A stretch of DNA of 64,000 nt from Bacillota bacterium (GTDB taxonomy: Bacteria; Bacillota; Clostridia; Lachnospirales; Lachnospiraceae), in the NCBI GenBank assembly GCA_023439505.1, contig JAEXNR010000052.1, forward strand, positions 1 through 64,000. The letters run 5' to 3'. Position numbers and translations under genes: made by a program. Position 1 is the stretch's first letter; every line of letters begins with the position of its first letter. The notes beneath the pieces are model-generated. The model searched no databases, had not been told where the DNA came from, and was given only the letters and a program-made list of their open reading frames with translations. Positions 7,497 through 15,417 of this stretch are shown here, piece by piece.

Positions 7497-7856
7497 ATGG
7501 ATCTTAAGCTTTTTGACTCAGAACTTAAGGTAATGGAAGTTTTGTGGGAACAGGGAAGCATGCCCGCCCGCGACATTGTAGACATATTGACAGAACGCGT
7601 AGGCTGGAATAAGAATACCACCTACACGGTTATAAAAAAATGTATTGATAAGGGTGCCATTGACAGGGAAGAACCCGGATTTTTATGCAAACCTCTGGTT
7701 GCCCGGGACGAAGTTCAACAGAGCGAAACAGAGCAGCTCATAGATAAGATGTTTGGCGGCTCCAGTGAGTTATTTTTTTCAGCCTTCCTCAAAAATCAAG
7801 GCATTTCAGAAGAAGAAGCCAAACGGCTTGCAAAGCTAATAAAGGAGGCGAAATAA
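7497..7856 (+). CDS. BlaI/MecI/CopY-family transcriptional repressor
   Basis: A 119-residue winged-helix repressor. ATG 7497 is preferred, ten bases after AAGGAG; a GTG at 7488 is too close to that site. The segment LFDSELKVMEVLWEQGSMPARDIVDIL and the recognition-helix region WNKNTTYTVIKKCIDKGAI are typical of the family. Such proteins dimerise on GACTAT-type dyads and are released when a membrane metalloprotease of the BlaR1 type cleaves them. Two such dyads lie directly upstream, and the BlaR1-like gene starts one base after this stop, so the three form one autoregulated unit. No beta-lactamase gene adjoins it. Confidence 0.92.
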   Translation: MDLKLFDSELKVMEVLWEQGSMPARDIVDILTERVGWNKNTTYTVIKKCIDKGAIDREEPGFLCKPLVARDEVQQSETEQLIDKMFGGSSELFFSAFLKNQGISEEEAKRLAKLIKEAK

Positions 7857-7857
7857 T

Positions 7858-9483
7858 ATGCTGCATTTTAGAATGGATATGCCCCTGTATCTCATGTCTC
7901 TGTATGGCAGTATTATGATCGTCATCCTCTTGCTGCTCAGAGTGGTTTTGAGAAATCGCCTGCCCAGACCTGTTTTCCCTATTCTGTGGTGCCTGGTGCT
8001 GTTTCGCTTATTGATCCCTTTTTCTCTGTCCAGCCCCATCAGCGGACCTGTGCCCAATTGGCAGTTTCAGCTTTCAAACAACTCGACTGCCTATAGCAGT
8101 GCCCTCGCTGAAGATACCGCCCAAATCGTTCCTGGCACATCAGGCACTTCAGGCACTTCAGGCACTTCAGGCACTTCGGAAGCTGCAACCTACAGCTTTG
8201 CAGAAAGTTCGGATACCTTGAAACCAAACGGCCAGTATGCATTAATAATCGTATTCAGCTTAGGAGTAATCGTTACAGCGGGCGTGCTGCTGATTCAAAA
8301 ATGCCGCTATTCCAGAAGGCTAAAAGACAGCCTGTTGGTGGAGCATAACCAGACTATCAACAGCATTCTCAGGGAGATGGGCATGGGACACATCCTTGTA
8401 TTCACAAATGATGAAATAGCTTCTCCTCTTGTATGCGGCCTCTTCAACCCACGGATCTATCTTCCTGCAAGCATGGATTTTCTGCGGCCTCAGCTTCTGC
8501 AGCATATCTTTCTCCACGAAATTATGCATATCAAACGAAAAGATAACTGGCAGAAGGTGCTTATGCTGTTTGCTGTATGTCTGAACTGGTATAACCCGCT
8601 GGTGTGGCTCATGTCAAAGCATCTTTCCTCTGATTTAGAGGCTGGGTGTGATGCCGATGTGCTCCGACAGATGAATGGGGATGAACGGGTAAGCTATGCG
8701 GAAAGCCTTCTTTTTATGGCCATTACCGGCAATCGTTCCACGCTGCTTTACAGTGCATTTTCTAAAACAGAGGTAGAGCGTCGCATAAAGAATATAATAG
8801 GCTATAAAAAAGCGACTGCATTTATTGTGGCATTTTCTGTACTTTTTGTATTCTGCGGTGCCATTGGGATTGCGTCCGGGGGACAGGCGCCCTTTTCCGC
8901 TTATTTAAGCAGCTATTGCAGCAGCACTTCCTCTCGCTGGGGTGTCAATGCGGAACTTGCAAGAGACATCACATTAGGTGAAGATGCAGATCGACGTGCA
9001 GATAATGTTATTATTAATGTACTTAAATCTGATGTCACGAATGATCCCGATATCATCGCGAATCAGGTTAAACAGATGCTGGCAAAAGAATTTAAGGTGG
9101 AAAAAAGCGCGTTTAAGCTAATGGTCAGCCTATGCCTGACGGAGGAAGAAGTGTTACAAGAGTATGCGACACATGGAATTACGAAGGGGGCAGATGGATT
9201 TTATCTTTATAAGGGTGAACCCGTTCGAACCTATGAGGATGAAATGCTAGGTTCCGTGCAAACCCGGGAGACAGGTGCGGCAGATATTTCCGTACATCGT
9301 GATCGGTTGGGTCAAATCATCTCAGTAACTGTTTTAAAGAAGGGCAATAAAGAATTTGACCGTCGTACAGATATGATTGAACACCGTTATGATGCAGCCA
9401 TCTCTTATACAGCGGAAAATGCACAGGGTAATTATCCTTTGGTTGAGCAGGTTACGGTTGTGGAAGATAAAAAAGGAAAATAG
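7858..9483 (+). CDS. BlaR1-type M56 membrane metallopeptidase (antirepressor)
   Basis: A 541-residue membrane protein with an AAGGAGG site seven bases before ATG. It has N-terminal transmembrane helices, a GTS-repeat linker (about residues 93-107), a further helix near 130-150, and a cytoplasmic M56 peptidase with HEIMH (His220) plus the downstream Glu in SSDLEAGCDADVLRQM. After one more helix (about 320-343) there is a 200-residue outer domain. That domain shows no SxxK/SxN/KTG penicillin-binding pattern, so beta-lactam sensing is not supported and the signal is unknown. Its presumed job is to cleave the neighbouring BlaI-type repressor. Confidence 0.88.
   Translation: MLHFRMDMPLYLMSLYGSIMIVILLLLRVVLRNRLPRPVFPILWCLVLFRLLIPFSLSSPISGPVPNWQFQLSNNSTAYSSALAEDTAQIVPGTSGTSGTSGTSGTSEAATYSFAESSDTLKPNGQYALIIVFSLGVIVTAGVLLIQKCRYSRRLKDSLLVEHNQTINSILREMGMGHILVFTNDEIASPLVCGLFNPRIYLPASMDFLRPQLLQHIFLHEIMHIKRKDNWQKVLMLFAVCLNWYNPLVWLMSKHLSSDLEAGCDADVLRQMNGDERVSYAESLLFMAITGNRSTLLYSAFSKTEVERRIKNIIGYKKATAFIVAFSVLFVFCGAIGIASGGQAPFSAYLSSYCSSTSSRWGVNAELARDITLGEDADRRADNVIINVLKSDVTNDPDIIANQVKQMLAKEFKVEKSAFKLMVSLCLTEEEVLQEYATHGITKGADGFYLYKGEPVRTYEDEMLGSVQTRETGAADISVHRDRLGQIISVTVLKKGNKEFDRRTDMIEHRYDAAISYTAENAQGNYPLVEQVTVVEDKKGK
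8134..8178 (+). repeat. Five tandem 9-bp units inside the BlaR1-like gene
   Basis: Units of GGCACTTCA (first GGCACATCA, last GGCACTTCG) encode five Gly-Thr-Ser triplets in the extracytoplasmic linker. The repeats are in frame, so copy-number change by slippage would lengthen or shorten the linker without frameshift. Confidence 0.9.
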
Positions 9484-9814
9484 GCTTTCAAATGAGCAGG
9501 AGCTTTCAGAAGTTTATGTACGCATTCTATCCGCTTCATTTGCTTGCCTTAGCTATCATTGGATATCTAAGAACTTCCTTAATGTGATCAATAGGGAAAT
9601 TACCGCCTTATCAAAACAGCCTTTTAAAAGAGGTATTCCCTTGCATAGGGAAAATCAGGGTCCCAGAATCATATTCTACTCTGGGACCTGTATATTTTTA
9701 CATGGGAATCATTTTCAACATATCTTTTTTAGTAAAACCTTACATTCTGTTTAACCAAAACCCTTTTCCCTTTTTCCAATCCGTTGGTGCATCTGCTAAC
9801 TGGCAGCAGATCGA
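9484..9814. other. Convergent intergenic region
   Basis: About 330 bases between the BlaR1-like gene and the convergent MBL gene. It holds the hairpin at 9659-9688 and a smaller one (ATCTGCT/AGCAGAT, about 9792-9813) near the end of the MBL gene. No gene is seen; the open frame at 9377-9754 is out of frame and has no domain. Confidence 0.6.
9659..9700 (+). terminator. Probable terminator of the blaI-blaR1 unit
   Basis: GGTCCCAGA at 9659-9667 pairs perfectly with TCTGGGACC at 9680-9688. A T-run (9695-9699) follows after six bases. Confidence 0.55.
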
Positions 9815-10696
9815 TTATCTCCCGATCGAATAAGAGGAAATAACATGAAGCGGAGTAGCCGGCAAAAGCGCATCCGCATTAACAGCATCCTGATCCCTTA
9901 TGAGCTTGCTGCAATATACCAGAGAAGCCCCTTTATATTTCCCGCGAAGGTACTGTGAATTATGAAACGGATAATGAGCTGCCCCCGTGTCATATGTGGG
10001 AGATGAACAATCCGCTACTCCAATGATTTCCCCGCTGATGATGCCTTCACATAAGGTAATAAACCAATCAATGTAGGCAGAAGAAACAGGGCTTCCGTTA
10101 TGAGATGGATAGATGGCATCAAATTGCGGCTTTAACGCATCCAGCTTTCTCATGGTTCGCAGGCAGGTCTCCACGGTAGCTGCCGCCGACGCATGTACTT
10201 GACCCGGCTCCTCGGCAAAACCAGGTAATAACAAGACCTGCCCGGAGTCAATTTCATCTCCGGTAAAGAGCATCCGATGGGTGATATCCAGTATCGCAAT
10301 ATCTCCCGGACTATGACAGTCAAGTTCGATGATCCTCAGCTCTCTATTTCCCAGATTGATTCGATCACCGTCTTTTACGAATGTAAACGCATAATCCAGC
10401 AAAAACTTGTCCGGGTCCTGACCCATTGTATTCTTGGCACTTCTTGATACCTTTTCCGTACACAATACCTCGTCGAAAAAGCCGTTACCGCCTGTATGGT
10501 CAAAATGACTGTGGGTATTAATTACCCGCCTTAACGGCTTCGAAGTAAATGACTGGGCATACGCCCTGATATTTTCATTCGAGCATCCGGCATCAATCAT
10601 AATCGCCTCATTTTCTCCTTCTAACAGGTAACAGTCACACCCTTCCCCGGTAATAATCCAGGTGTTTTCACAGATTAATCTTATTGAAAATTTCAT
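9815..10696 (-). CDS. MBL-fold metallohydrolase
   Basis: A 293-residue cytoplasmic metallo-beta-lactamase-fold hydrolase with a binuclear metal site: THSHFDHTGG (HxHxDH, residues about 60-66), a later His in ELDCHSPGD, the Asp of FTGDEID and the His of YPSHNGS. A GAGGG site precedes ATG 10696. Proteins like this hydrolyse esters, lactones or thioesters; nothing nearby fixes the substrate. It is not a recognised class B beta-lactamase, since no signal peptide is present, and it is convergent with the BlaR1-like gene. Two further MBL proteins at 33.2 and 40.3 kb share the same architecture. Confidence 0.85.
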   Translation of the reverse strand: MKFSIRLICENTWIITGEGCDCYLLEGENEAIMIDAGCSNENIRAYAQSFTSKPLRRVINTHSHFDHTGGNGFFDEVLCTEKVSRSAKNTMGQDPDKFLLDYAFTFVKDGDRINLGNRELRIIELDCHSPGDIAILDITHRMLFTGDEIDSGQVLLLPGFAEEPGQVHASAAATVETCLRTMRKLDALKPQFDAIYPSHNGSPVSSAYIDWFITLCEGIISGEIIGVADCSSPTYDTGAAHYPFHNSQYLRGKYKGASLVYCSKLIRDQDAVNADALLPATPLHVISSYSIGR

Positions 10697-10923
10697 ATTT
10701 TTCCCTCATTTCTGTACTTCGTCTTGTACCTCTTAGTTTACGTCTATATTAATTCTTTCGTTATCCGGTTATTCATAGATTCATTAGATTCATGATATCA
10801 CGGTTGTCCTGAGATAAATACAAATTTTTATTTTATTATCTGAATTTCATGCTATAATATTTAAAAACTACAAAATAATACAAGTTATGACATATTTTCT
10901 TACCAAAGAAGGAGGACGTTTTC

Positions 10924-12414
10924 TTGGAAAAACAAGCAAGTTCAAGTTTATTTGACTTAAAAAAAATGCATCGGGTTAATTTAGCCATTACAGTGGTACT
11001 GGTTGGCCTTATTGTAGGACAAATACTGATATTTAGAGGATTTGCGGATAACATAAAGTTCCTGTTTATCGGCATAGCAATTATAGCAATTGGCATCATC
11101 AACTATTTTCTCAAAATGAGCGACTACATAAAAGGATTTTTCTTTGCATTCCTTCCATCCCTTGTTATGTTTGCTTTATTTTTTCTGGACCGGTATGCAT
11201 TAAATAAACATTATATTCTTCTTATCACCGTTTTGATGTGTGCCATTTATTTCAACCAAAAGATATTTCTGATTTATTGGATATTCCTCAATGCCGGAAT
11301 GATACTATCCTATGCCTTCCATCCTGACATTGTAATGGGCACTGATACTGCTATTCCCACATTTATTATCGTCATGACTGCATTTAACGGAATACTGCTG
11401 TTAATTTTTCTTCTGACGAAATGGGGGCGCAATTTAATCTTAGCCTCGATCCAAAAGGAAACAGATGCCACCTCCCTGTTAAAGGAATTGGAGAATACTT
11501 TTAAAACATTAGAAAAAGGGGTGGCCACACTGGACGAGAATCTAACAGGGTTTTCCAATAGAGCCGGTGCCATTCATACCTCCGGTGCCACCATAGTAGA
11601 GACCGTAAAGCAGATGTCTCAGTCCATCAAAGAGGAATCCGGTTTTGTAGACAATATTAAGGCTACAATAGACTGTTCTCTTGCAAAGATAGACACAGCG
11701 CTCACCGGTTCAAAGGATATTGTATCCAAAACCGATGAAATAAACGAAAAGGTTGACCACAATTATAAAAGTATTAATGACGTTGTCGAATTTGCTATTA
11801 CCGTAAATGAAGTCATAGGAGCAACAACCGAAACTGTTTCTGATCTCAAAAGTAATCTTGATGTTGTAAGTTCCCTGTTGGATGGGATCAAAAAAATATC
11901 CAAACAAACGAACTTACTGGCATTAAACGCCGCAATTGAATCCGCCCGGGCAGGGGAACAGGGGAAAGGCTTTGCCGTTGTTTCGGAGGAGATCCGTAAA
12001 TTAGCAGAGCAAAGCTCTTCCATTGCAGAAAACATCTCAAAAGTGACAGAATCCTTGTCTTTCAAAGCCAAAAATGCCGATGAAAAGGCATTGGAAGGCA
12101 CAAAGGCCGTAGGTAAAATCCAGTCTCTGCTGGAAGATGTTAATTCAGATTATATCAACTTCATGGAAGACTACCGTCACACAAATCAAATCCTTGGTGA
12201 TAATATGGAGAAGATCAACCAGGCTGCCGGTGATTTTCTGGAGATTCAGACTCAGATCGATCTTATTGTGGATCAGGCTGCCAAAAACACCTCCTCCGCC
12301 AACGAAATCTTATCCACTCTAGAAACCCAAAATGATTTCATCGGTGAAATGAACAGTTCTGTCATTGAATTGAATACCTTAAGCAGTGATTTAAAACAGT
12401 TAGTACGAAGATAA
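10924..12414 (+). CDS. Methyl-accepting chemotaxis protein with six-TM sensor domain
   Basis: A 496-residue chemoreceptor. The TTG start at 10924 is supported by GGAGG eight bases upstream. Residues about 15-175 form six hydrophobic helices with very short loops and no sizeable extracellular domain, so the signal is probably sensed in or at the membrane. A coiled coil follows directly without a clear HAMP domain. The highly conserved signalling tip KQTNLLALNAAIESARAGEQGKG is near residue 330. A partner CheA/CheW would dock there, but none is encoded nearby. TATAAT at 10853-10858 could be its -10. It is a stand-alone gene ending in a terminator. Confidence 0.9.
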   Translation: MEKQASSSLFDLKKMHRVNLAITVVLVGLIVGQILIFRGFADNIKFLFIGIAIIAIGIINYFLKMSDYIKGFFFAFLPSLVMFALFFLDRYALNKHYILLITVLMCAIYFNQKIFLIYWIFLNAGMILSYAFHPDIVMGTDTAIPTFIIVMTAFNGILLLIFLLTKWGRNLILASIQKETDATSLLKELENTFKTLEKGVATLDENLTGFSNRAGAIHTSGATIVETVKQMSQSIKEESGFVDNIKATIDCSLAKIDTALTGSKDIVSKTDEINEKVDHNYKSINDVVEFAITVNEVIGATTETVSDLKSNLDVVSSLLDGIKKISKQTNLLALNAAIESARAGEQGKGFAVVSEEIRKLAEQSSSIAENISKVTESLSFKAKNADEKALEGTKAVGKIQSLLEDVNSDYINFMEDYRHTNQILGDNMEKINQAAGDFLEIQTQIDLIVDQAAKNTSSANEILSTLETQNDFIGEMNSSVIELNTLSSDLKQLVRR

Positions 12415-12420
12415 ATCAAG

Positions 12421-12444
12421 AGGGGCAGGCTACGCCCCTTTTTG
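12421..12444 (+). terminator. Terminator between chemoreceptor and MraY-like gene
   Basis: AGGGGC at 12421-12426 pairs with GCCCCT at 12434-12439 and is followed by a T-run, just after the chemoreceptor stop and facing the convergent gene. Confidence 0.8.
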
Positions 12445-12461
12445 TATCACTTTTCCCCCGA

Positions 12462-13433
12462 TTATCTGTTCATTAACATAATATAGATCACCACAATTGA
12501 AATGATGATCTGTATGGTTGCAAACCGGAAAACTACCTGTGTATTGGACCAATTCCAGGACTTCCTCACATGATCATGAAGGGGTGTCCTGATTTTGGTC
12601 AGAATTCGAAGCTTTAGAAAACGCAGCAAAGATACCTTAACCAATCCCAGTCCTCCATCCATAATCAATAAGAACGCTACCGGAATAAAAAGAAACGGAC
12701 TGCCTGTCTTTAAAATGGCGATCGCAATAAAGATTCCCATTGCCCTTGATCCGGCATCTCCCATGATCATCAGGCTTGGCGTAATGTTGTACCATAAGTA
12801 TCCCAGAATGCACATACAGAACAGTATAATAATATGGTTAAAATTCTGATCCGTATCTTTTATCTCGTTAATGGCCAAAATGGTCACCAGGGTTACAATA
12901 GCTAATATTCCGGATAATCCGTCCACCCCATCCGCACAATTTGTTACATTGATGGACGCCCAGATTAAAATAGTTGCTAAAATAATAAAAAGGACCGGCG
13001 GAATTGTCATATCTATGTTCAAAGATTCTATTCTGATTTGACTGGAATTGAATTGTAAAAATGATACAGAGACCATAAATGCGATTGCAAAATCCAATGC
13101 CCCTTTTCTGTACTCCCCCCAGGGAGTCTTGGCACAATCATCAAGAAAGCCGGTCAGCATTTCTGCCGCCACAAAAATTAAATAAACAATCATTTCGTTA
13201 TTTATTTTAACAAACAGGGCGCTGGACAGGATGAAGACTATGATAAATAAGAAGCCTGCCCCCCTGGGCTTTCCTGCTGATATTTTCCCTTCGTGAGCAA
13301 AATCCCTGCCCATATCTCTTGGCAGAATTGAATTAAGACTGTATAACAAGATACAGGTAACTGTAAATGCAAATAATATACCAATAAACAGAATCAGATT
13401 TCCATCATTTAAATTCGTAAGTTTATAAATCAT
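12462..13433 (-). CDS. MraY-like glycosyltransferase (polyprenyl-phosphate sugar-phosphate transferase)
   Basis: A 323-residue integral membrane enzyme of the MraY/WecA family with about ten hydrophobic helices. It carries the family motifs PRGAGF, the DDCAKT aspartates, NCADGVDGLSG, GDAGSRAMG and a late LHDHVRKSW in place of the usual HHH loop. Family members attach a sugar-phosphate to a lipid carrier at the inner membrane face, starting peptidoglycan or polymer synthesis. It stands alone, outside any visible cell-division cluster, so it is probably a second MraY-like enzyme rather than the housekeeping one. An AAAGGA site lies upstream of ATG. A Nudix gene ends 35 bases before its start. 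Confidence 0.82.
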   Translation of the reverse strand: MIYKLTNLNDGNLILFIGILFAFTVTCILLYSLNSILPRDMGRDFAHEGKISAGKPRGAGFLFIIVFILSSALFVKINNEMIVYLIFVAAEMLTGFLDDCAKTPWGEYRKGALDFAIAFMVSVSFLQFNSSQIRIESLNIDMTIPPVLFIILATILIWASINVTNCADGVDGLSGILAIVTLVTILAINEIKDTDQNFNHIIILFCMCILGYLWYNITPSLMIMGDAGSRAMGIFIAIAILKTGSPFLFIPVAFLLIMDGGLGLVKVSLLRFLKLRILTKIRTPLHDHVRKSWNWSNTQVVFRFATIQIIISIVVIYIMLMNR

Positions 13434-13468
13434 TTCTTAACATCCTTTGCTTATTTATTCTTGATTAC

Positions 13469-13855
13469 TTAGATTATTCTTTTCAACTTTTCAATCAGTT
13501 CAACATCTGCCGGCAGCCATTTTACACTGCCTAGAGACGGCCCGTCCAGCCACTTCTCCGCCGTATGTTCCTTTAAGATCAGACGCTCTGATTTCAGGAC
13601 GCACAGATAACAATGCATGGTTAAATGAAAGCCGGGATAATCATATTCCACCGTATCAAAATACGACAATACCCCAATCTCTGCCTCCAGCTCTTCCTGG
13701 ATCTCTCTGATCAGCGCCTGCTCCGGTGTCTCTCCCTGCTCCATCTTCCCTCCGGGAAACTCCCAGCCTCCCGCAAATTCACCATATCCTCTTTGTGTGG
13801 CCAGGATCTTATCTTCTCTTTGTATGATTGCAGCAACAACTTCAATTTTCTTCAT
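13469..13855 (-). CDS. Nudix hydrolase, MutT-like (8-oxo-dGTP diphosphatase type)
   Basis: A 128-residue protein with a complete Nudix box, GGKMEQGETPEQALIREIQE then EL (GX5EX7REUXEEXGU form), at residues about 35-57. It also has the N-terminal VAAIIQREDKILATQRGYGEFAGGWEFPGG segment typical of MutT-type (d)NTP pyrophosphohydrolases that remove oxidised nucleotides. AUG is preceded by GAGGAAG. It is probably co-transcribed with the MraY-like gene 35 bases downstream. Confidence 0.88.
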   Translation of the reverse strand: MKKIEVVAAIIQREDKILATQRGYGEFAGGWEFPGGKMEQGETPEQALIREIQEELEAEIGVLSYFDTVEYDYPGFHLTMHCYLCVLKSERLILKEHTAEKWLDGPSLGSVKWLPADVELIEKLKRII

Positions 13856-14216
13856 ATCTTCCTCATTTCTGAGCTATGTATTAAATCCTTTCCATTCTCC
13901 TCCTCATATTATCTTATTTCTTACCGTTTCCCACATTTCCCACTATTTTATTTGCTAAGATTTCCTGATTGTGAATTCCCTTACATAAAACATGGGTCTA
14001 AGTTAACTTTATCTCGCATTTTATTATATAACAACAAAGAACAATTTTATATAGTAACCTGATATATTTGCTCATGACGGATCCTCCTGCATATCAAAAA
14101 AGTGTCAATATAAGTCTCCTTATTACGCCTTATATCAACACTTATTGTATTTATGAACTTCCATAGGAAATCAAAATTCATTTATTATTTATAAATAGAC
14201 GCCTATTTCATCCTGT
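13856..14216. other. Intergenic region upstream of the Nudix gene
   Basis: About 360 AT-rich bases holding the promoter area of the Nudix/MraY-like pair (not resolved) and the terminator of the malic enzyme gene. No gene is seen. Confidence 0.5.
14096..14142 (-). terminator. Terminator of the malic enzyme gene
   Basis: On the minus strand, AGTGT/ACACT and ATATAAG/CTTATAT stack around a small CA/CA internal loop (14101-14114 with 14129-14142) and are followed by six T residues. Confidence 0.75.
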
Positions 14217-15383
14217 TTATTCCTTCTGTATTCTCCATGCTTCCTTAACACGTTCTGCAACTGTCTGTGTAACAATCGGATCAAAAATACTCGGGATAAT
14301 ATAATCTTCCTTTAAGCATTCATCTGAAATACAGGATGCAATTGCTTTCGCAGCGGCTATCTTCATTGCCGGTGTAATATTTCTTGCCCGAACTTCCAGG
14401 GCTCCTTTAAAAATCCCAGGAAAGGCCAATACATTATTAATCTGATTAGGCAGATCACTTCTTCCTGTCGCCATAATGCAAACACCAGCCTGAAGCGCAT
14501 CCTGATACATGATTTCAGGTACCGGATTTGCCATTGCAAATACGATCGGATTCTTTGACATTCCCCCAATCATCTCCGGCTTAAGCGCTCCCGCTACGGA
14601 AACACCAATAAAAACATCCGAATCAACGAGTGCTTCTTCCAGAGAGCCACTTAATTGTTCCTGATTTGTAATATTACATAATTCAAGTTTGTGGTCTGTT
14701 ATCCCCACACAGCGTTCTTTATATAATATTCCATATTCATCGCAGGCTATGATGTTTTTAACTCCGGCCTCAAGCAGCATTTTGATGATTGCCGTTCCTG
14801 CTGCGCCAGGACCATTCACTACAACTTTAATATGTTTGATATTTTTATGTACAACCTTTAATGAATTCAACAATGCGGCCGTTACCACAATCGCTGTACC
14901 ATGCTGATCATCATGAAATACCGGTATGTCCAGCTCCTTTTCTAATCGTGTTTCAATTTCAAAACACCTTGGCGAGGATATGTCCTCCAGATTAATTCCG
15001 CCAAAGCATGGGGCTAAATATTTTACGGTTCGAATTAGTTCTTCTGTGTCTTGGGTATCCAGACAGATAGGAACCGCATCCACATCTCCGAATTGTTTAA
15101 AAAGCACTGCTTTCCCTTCCATGACAGGAATCGCAGCTTTTGCTCCGATATTCCCCAGTCCCAACACTGCGCTGCCATCCGATACAACTGCCACCATTTT
15201 ACCCTTTGACGTATAATCAAAAACAGCCTCAGGGTTTTCAGCTATCTTTTTACAGGGCTCCGCAACCCCCGGAGTATAAGCAATACTTAAATCATCACGC
15301 GTTGATAGAGGGACCTTGCAACTTATCCCGATTTTACCCGCGTATTCTTTATGAACCCGTAATGCCTCTTTATAGTAATCCAT
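14217..15383 (-). CDS. NAD(P)-dependent malic enzyme
   Basis: A 388-residue enzyme converting malate to pyruvate and CO2 with reduction of NAD(P). ATG 15383 follows GGAGG by seven bases; a longer frame to 15482 has no ribosome-binding site and overlaps the preceding gene. Family signatures include SIAYTPGVAEPCKKI near the N-terminus, the SDGSAVLGLGNIG segment, metal-binding FHDDQHGTAIV, the dinucleotide fold VVNGPGAAGTA and FAMANPVPEI. The gene starts 34 bases after the AraC-type sensor and may be read with it, which would tie malate metabolism to the sugar block upstream. Confidence 0.93.
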   Translation of the reverse strand: MDYYKEALRVHKEYAGKIGISCKVPLSTRDDLSIAYTPGVAEPCKKIAENPEAVFDYTSKGKMVAVVSDGSAVLGLGNIGAKAAIPVMEGKAVLFKQFGDVDAVPICLDTQDTEELIRTVKYLAPCFGGINLEDISSPRCFEIETRLEKELDIPVFHDDQHGTAIVVTAALLNSLKVVHKNIKHIKVVVNGPGAAGTAIIKMLLEAGVKNIIACDEYGILYKERCVGITDHKLELCNITNQEQLSGSLEEALVDSDVFIGVSVAGALKPEMIGGMSKNPIVFAMANPVPEIMYQDALQAGVCIMATGRSDLPNQINNVLAFPGIFKGALEVRARNITPAMKIAAAKAIASCISDECLKEDYIIPSIFDPIVTQTVAERVKEAWRIQKE

Positions 15384-15417
15384 TACTGCCTCCTTTTTGT
15401 TATCCTGATTGGTCGAT

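Noticed and set aside
8134..8178. Tandem repeat as a possible regulatory iteron array
   Set aside because: It is in frame inside the BlaR1-like coding sequence and encodes a Gly-Thr-Ser linker, so a protein-level explanation is sufficient.
9377..9754. 125-residue frame overlapping the end of the BlaR1-like gene
   Set aside because: It is a shadow in another frame, has no ribosome-binding site or domain, and runs through the downstream hairpin.
9815..10696. MBL gene as the beta-lactamase controlled by BlaI/BlaR1
   Set aside because: It is convergent with its own promoter side away from the operators, lacks a signal peptide and looks like a generic MBL hydrolase; no BlaI dyad lies before it.
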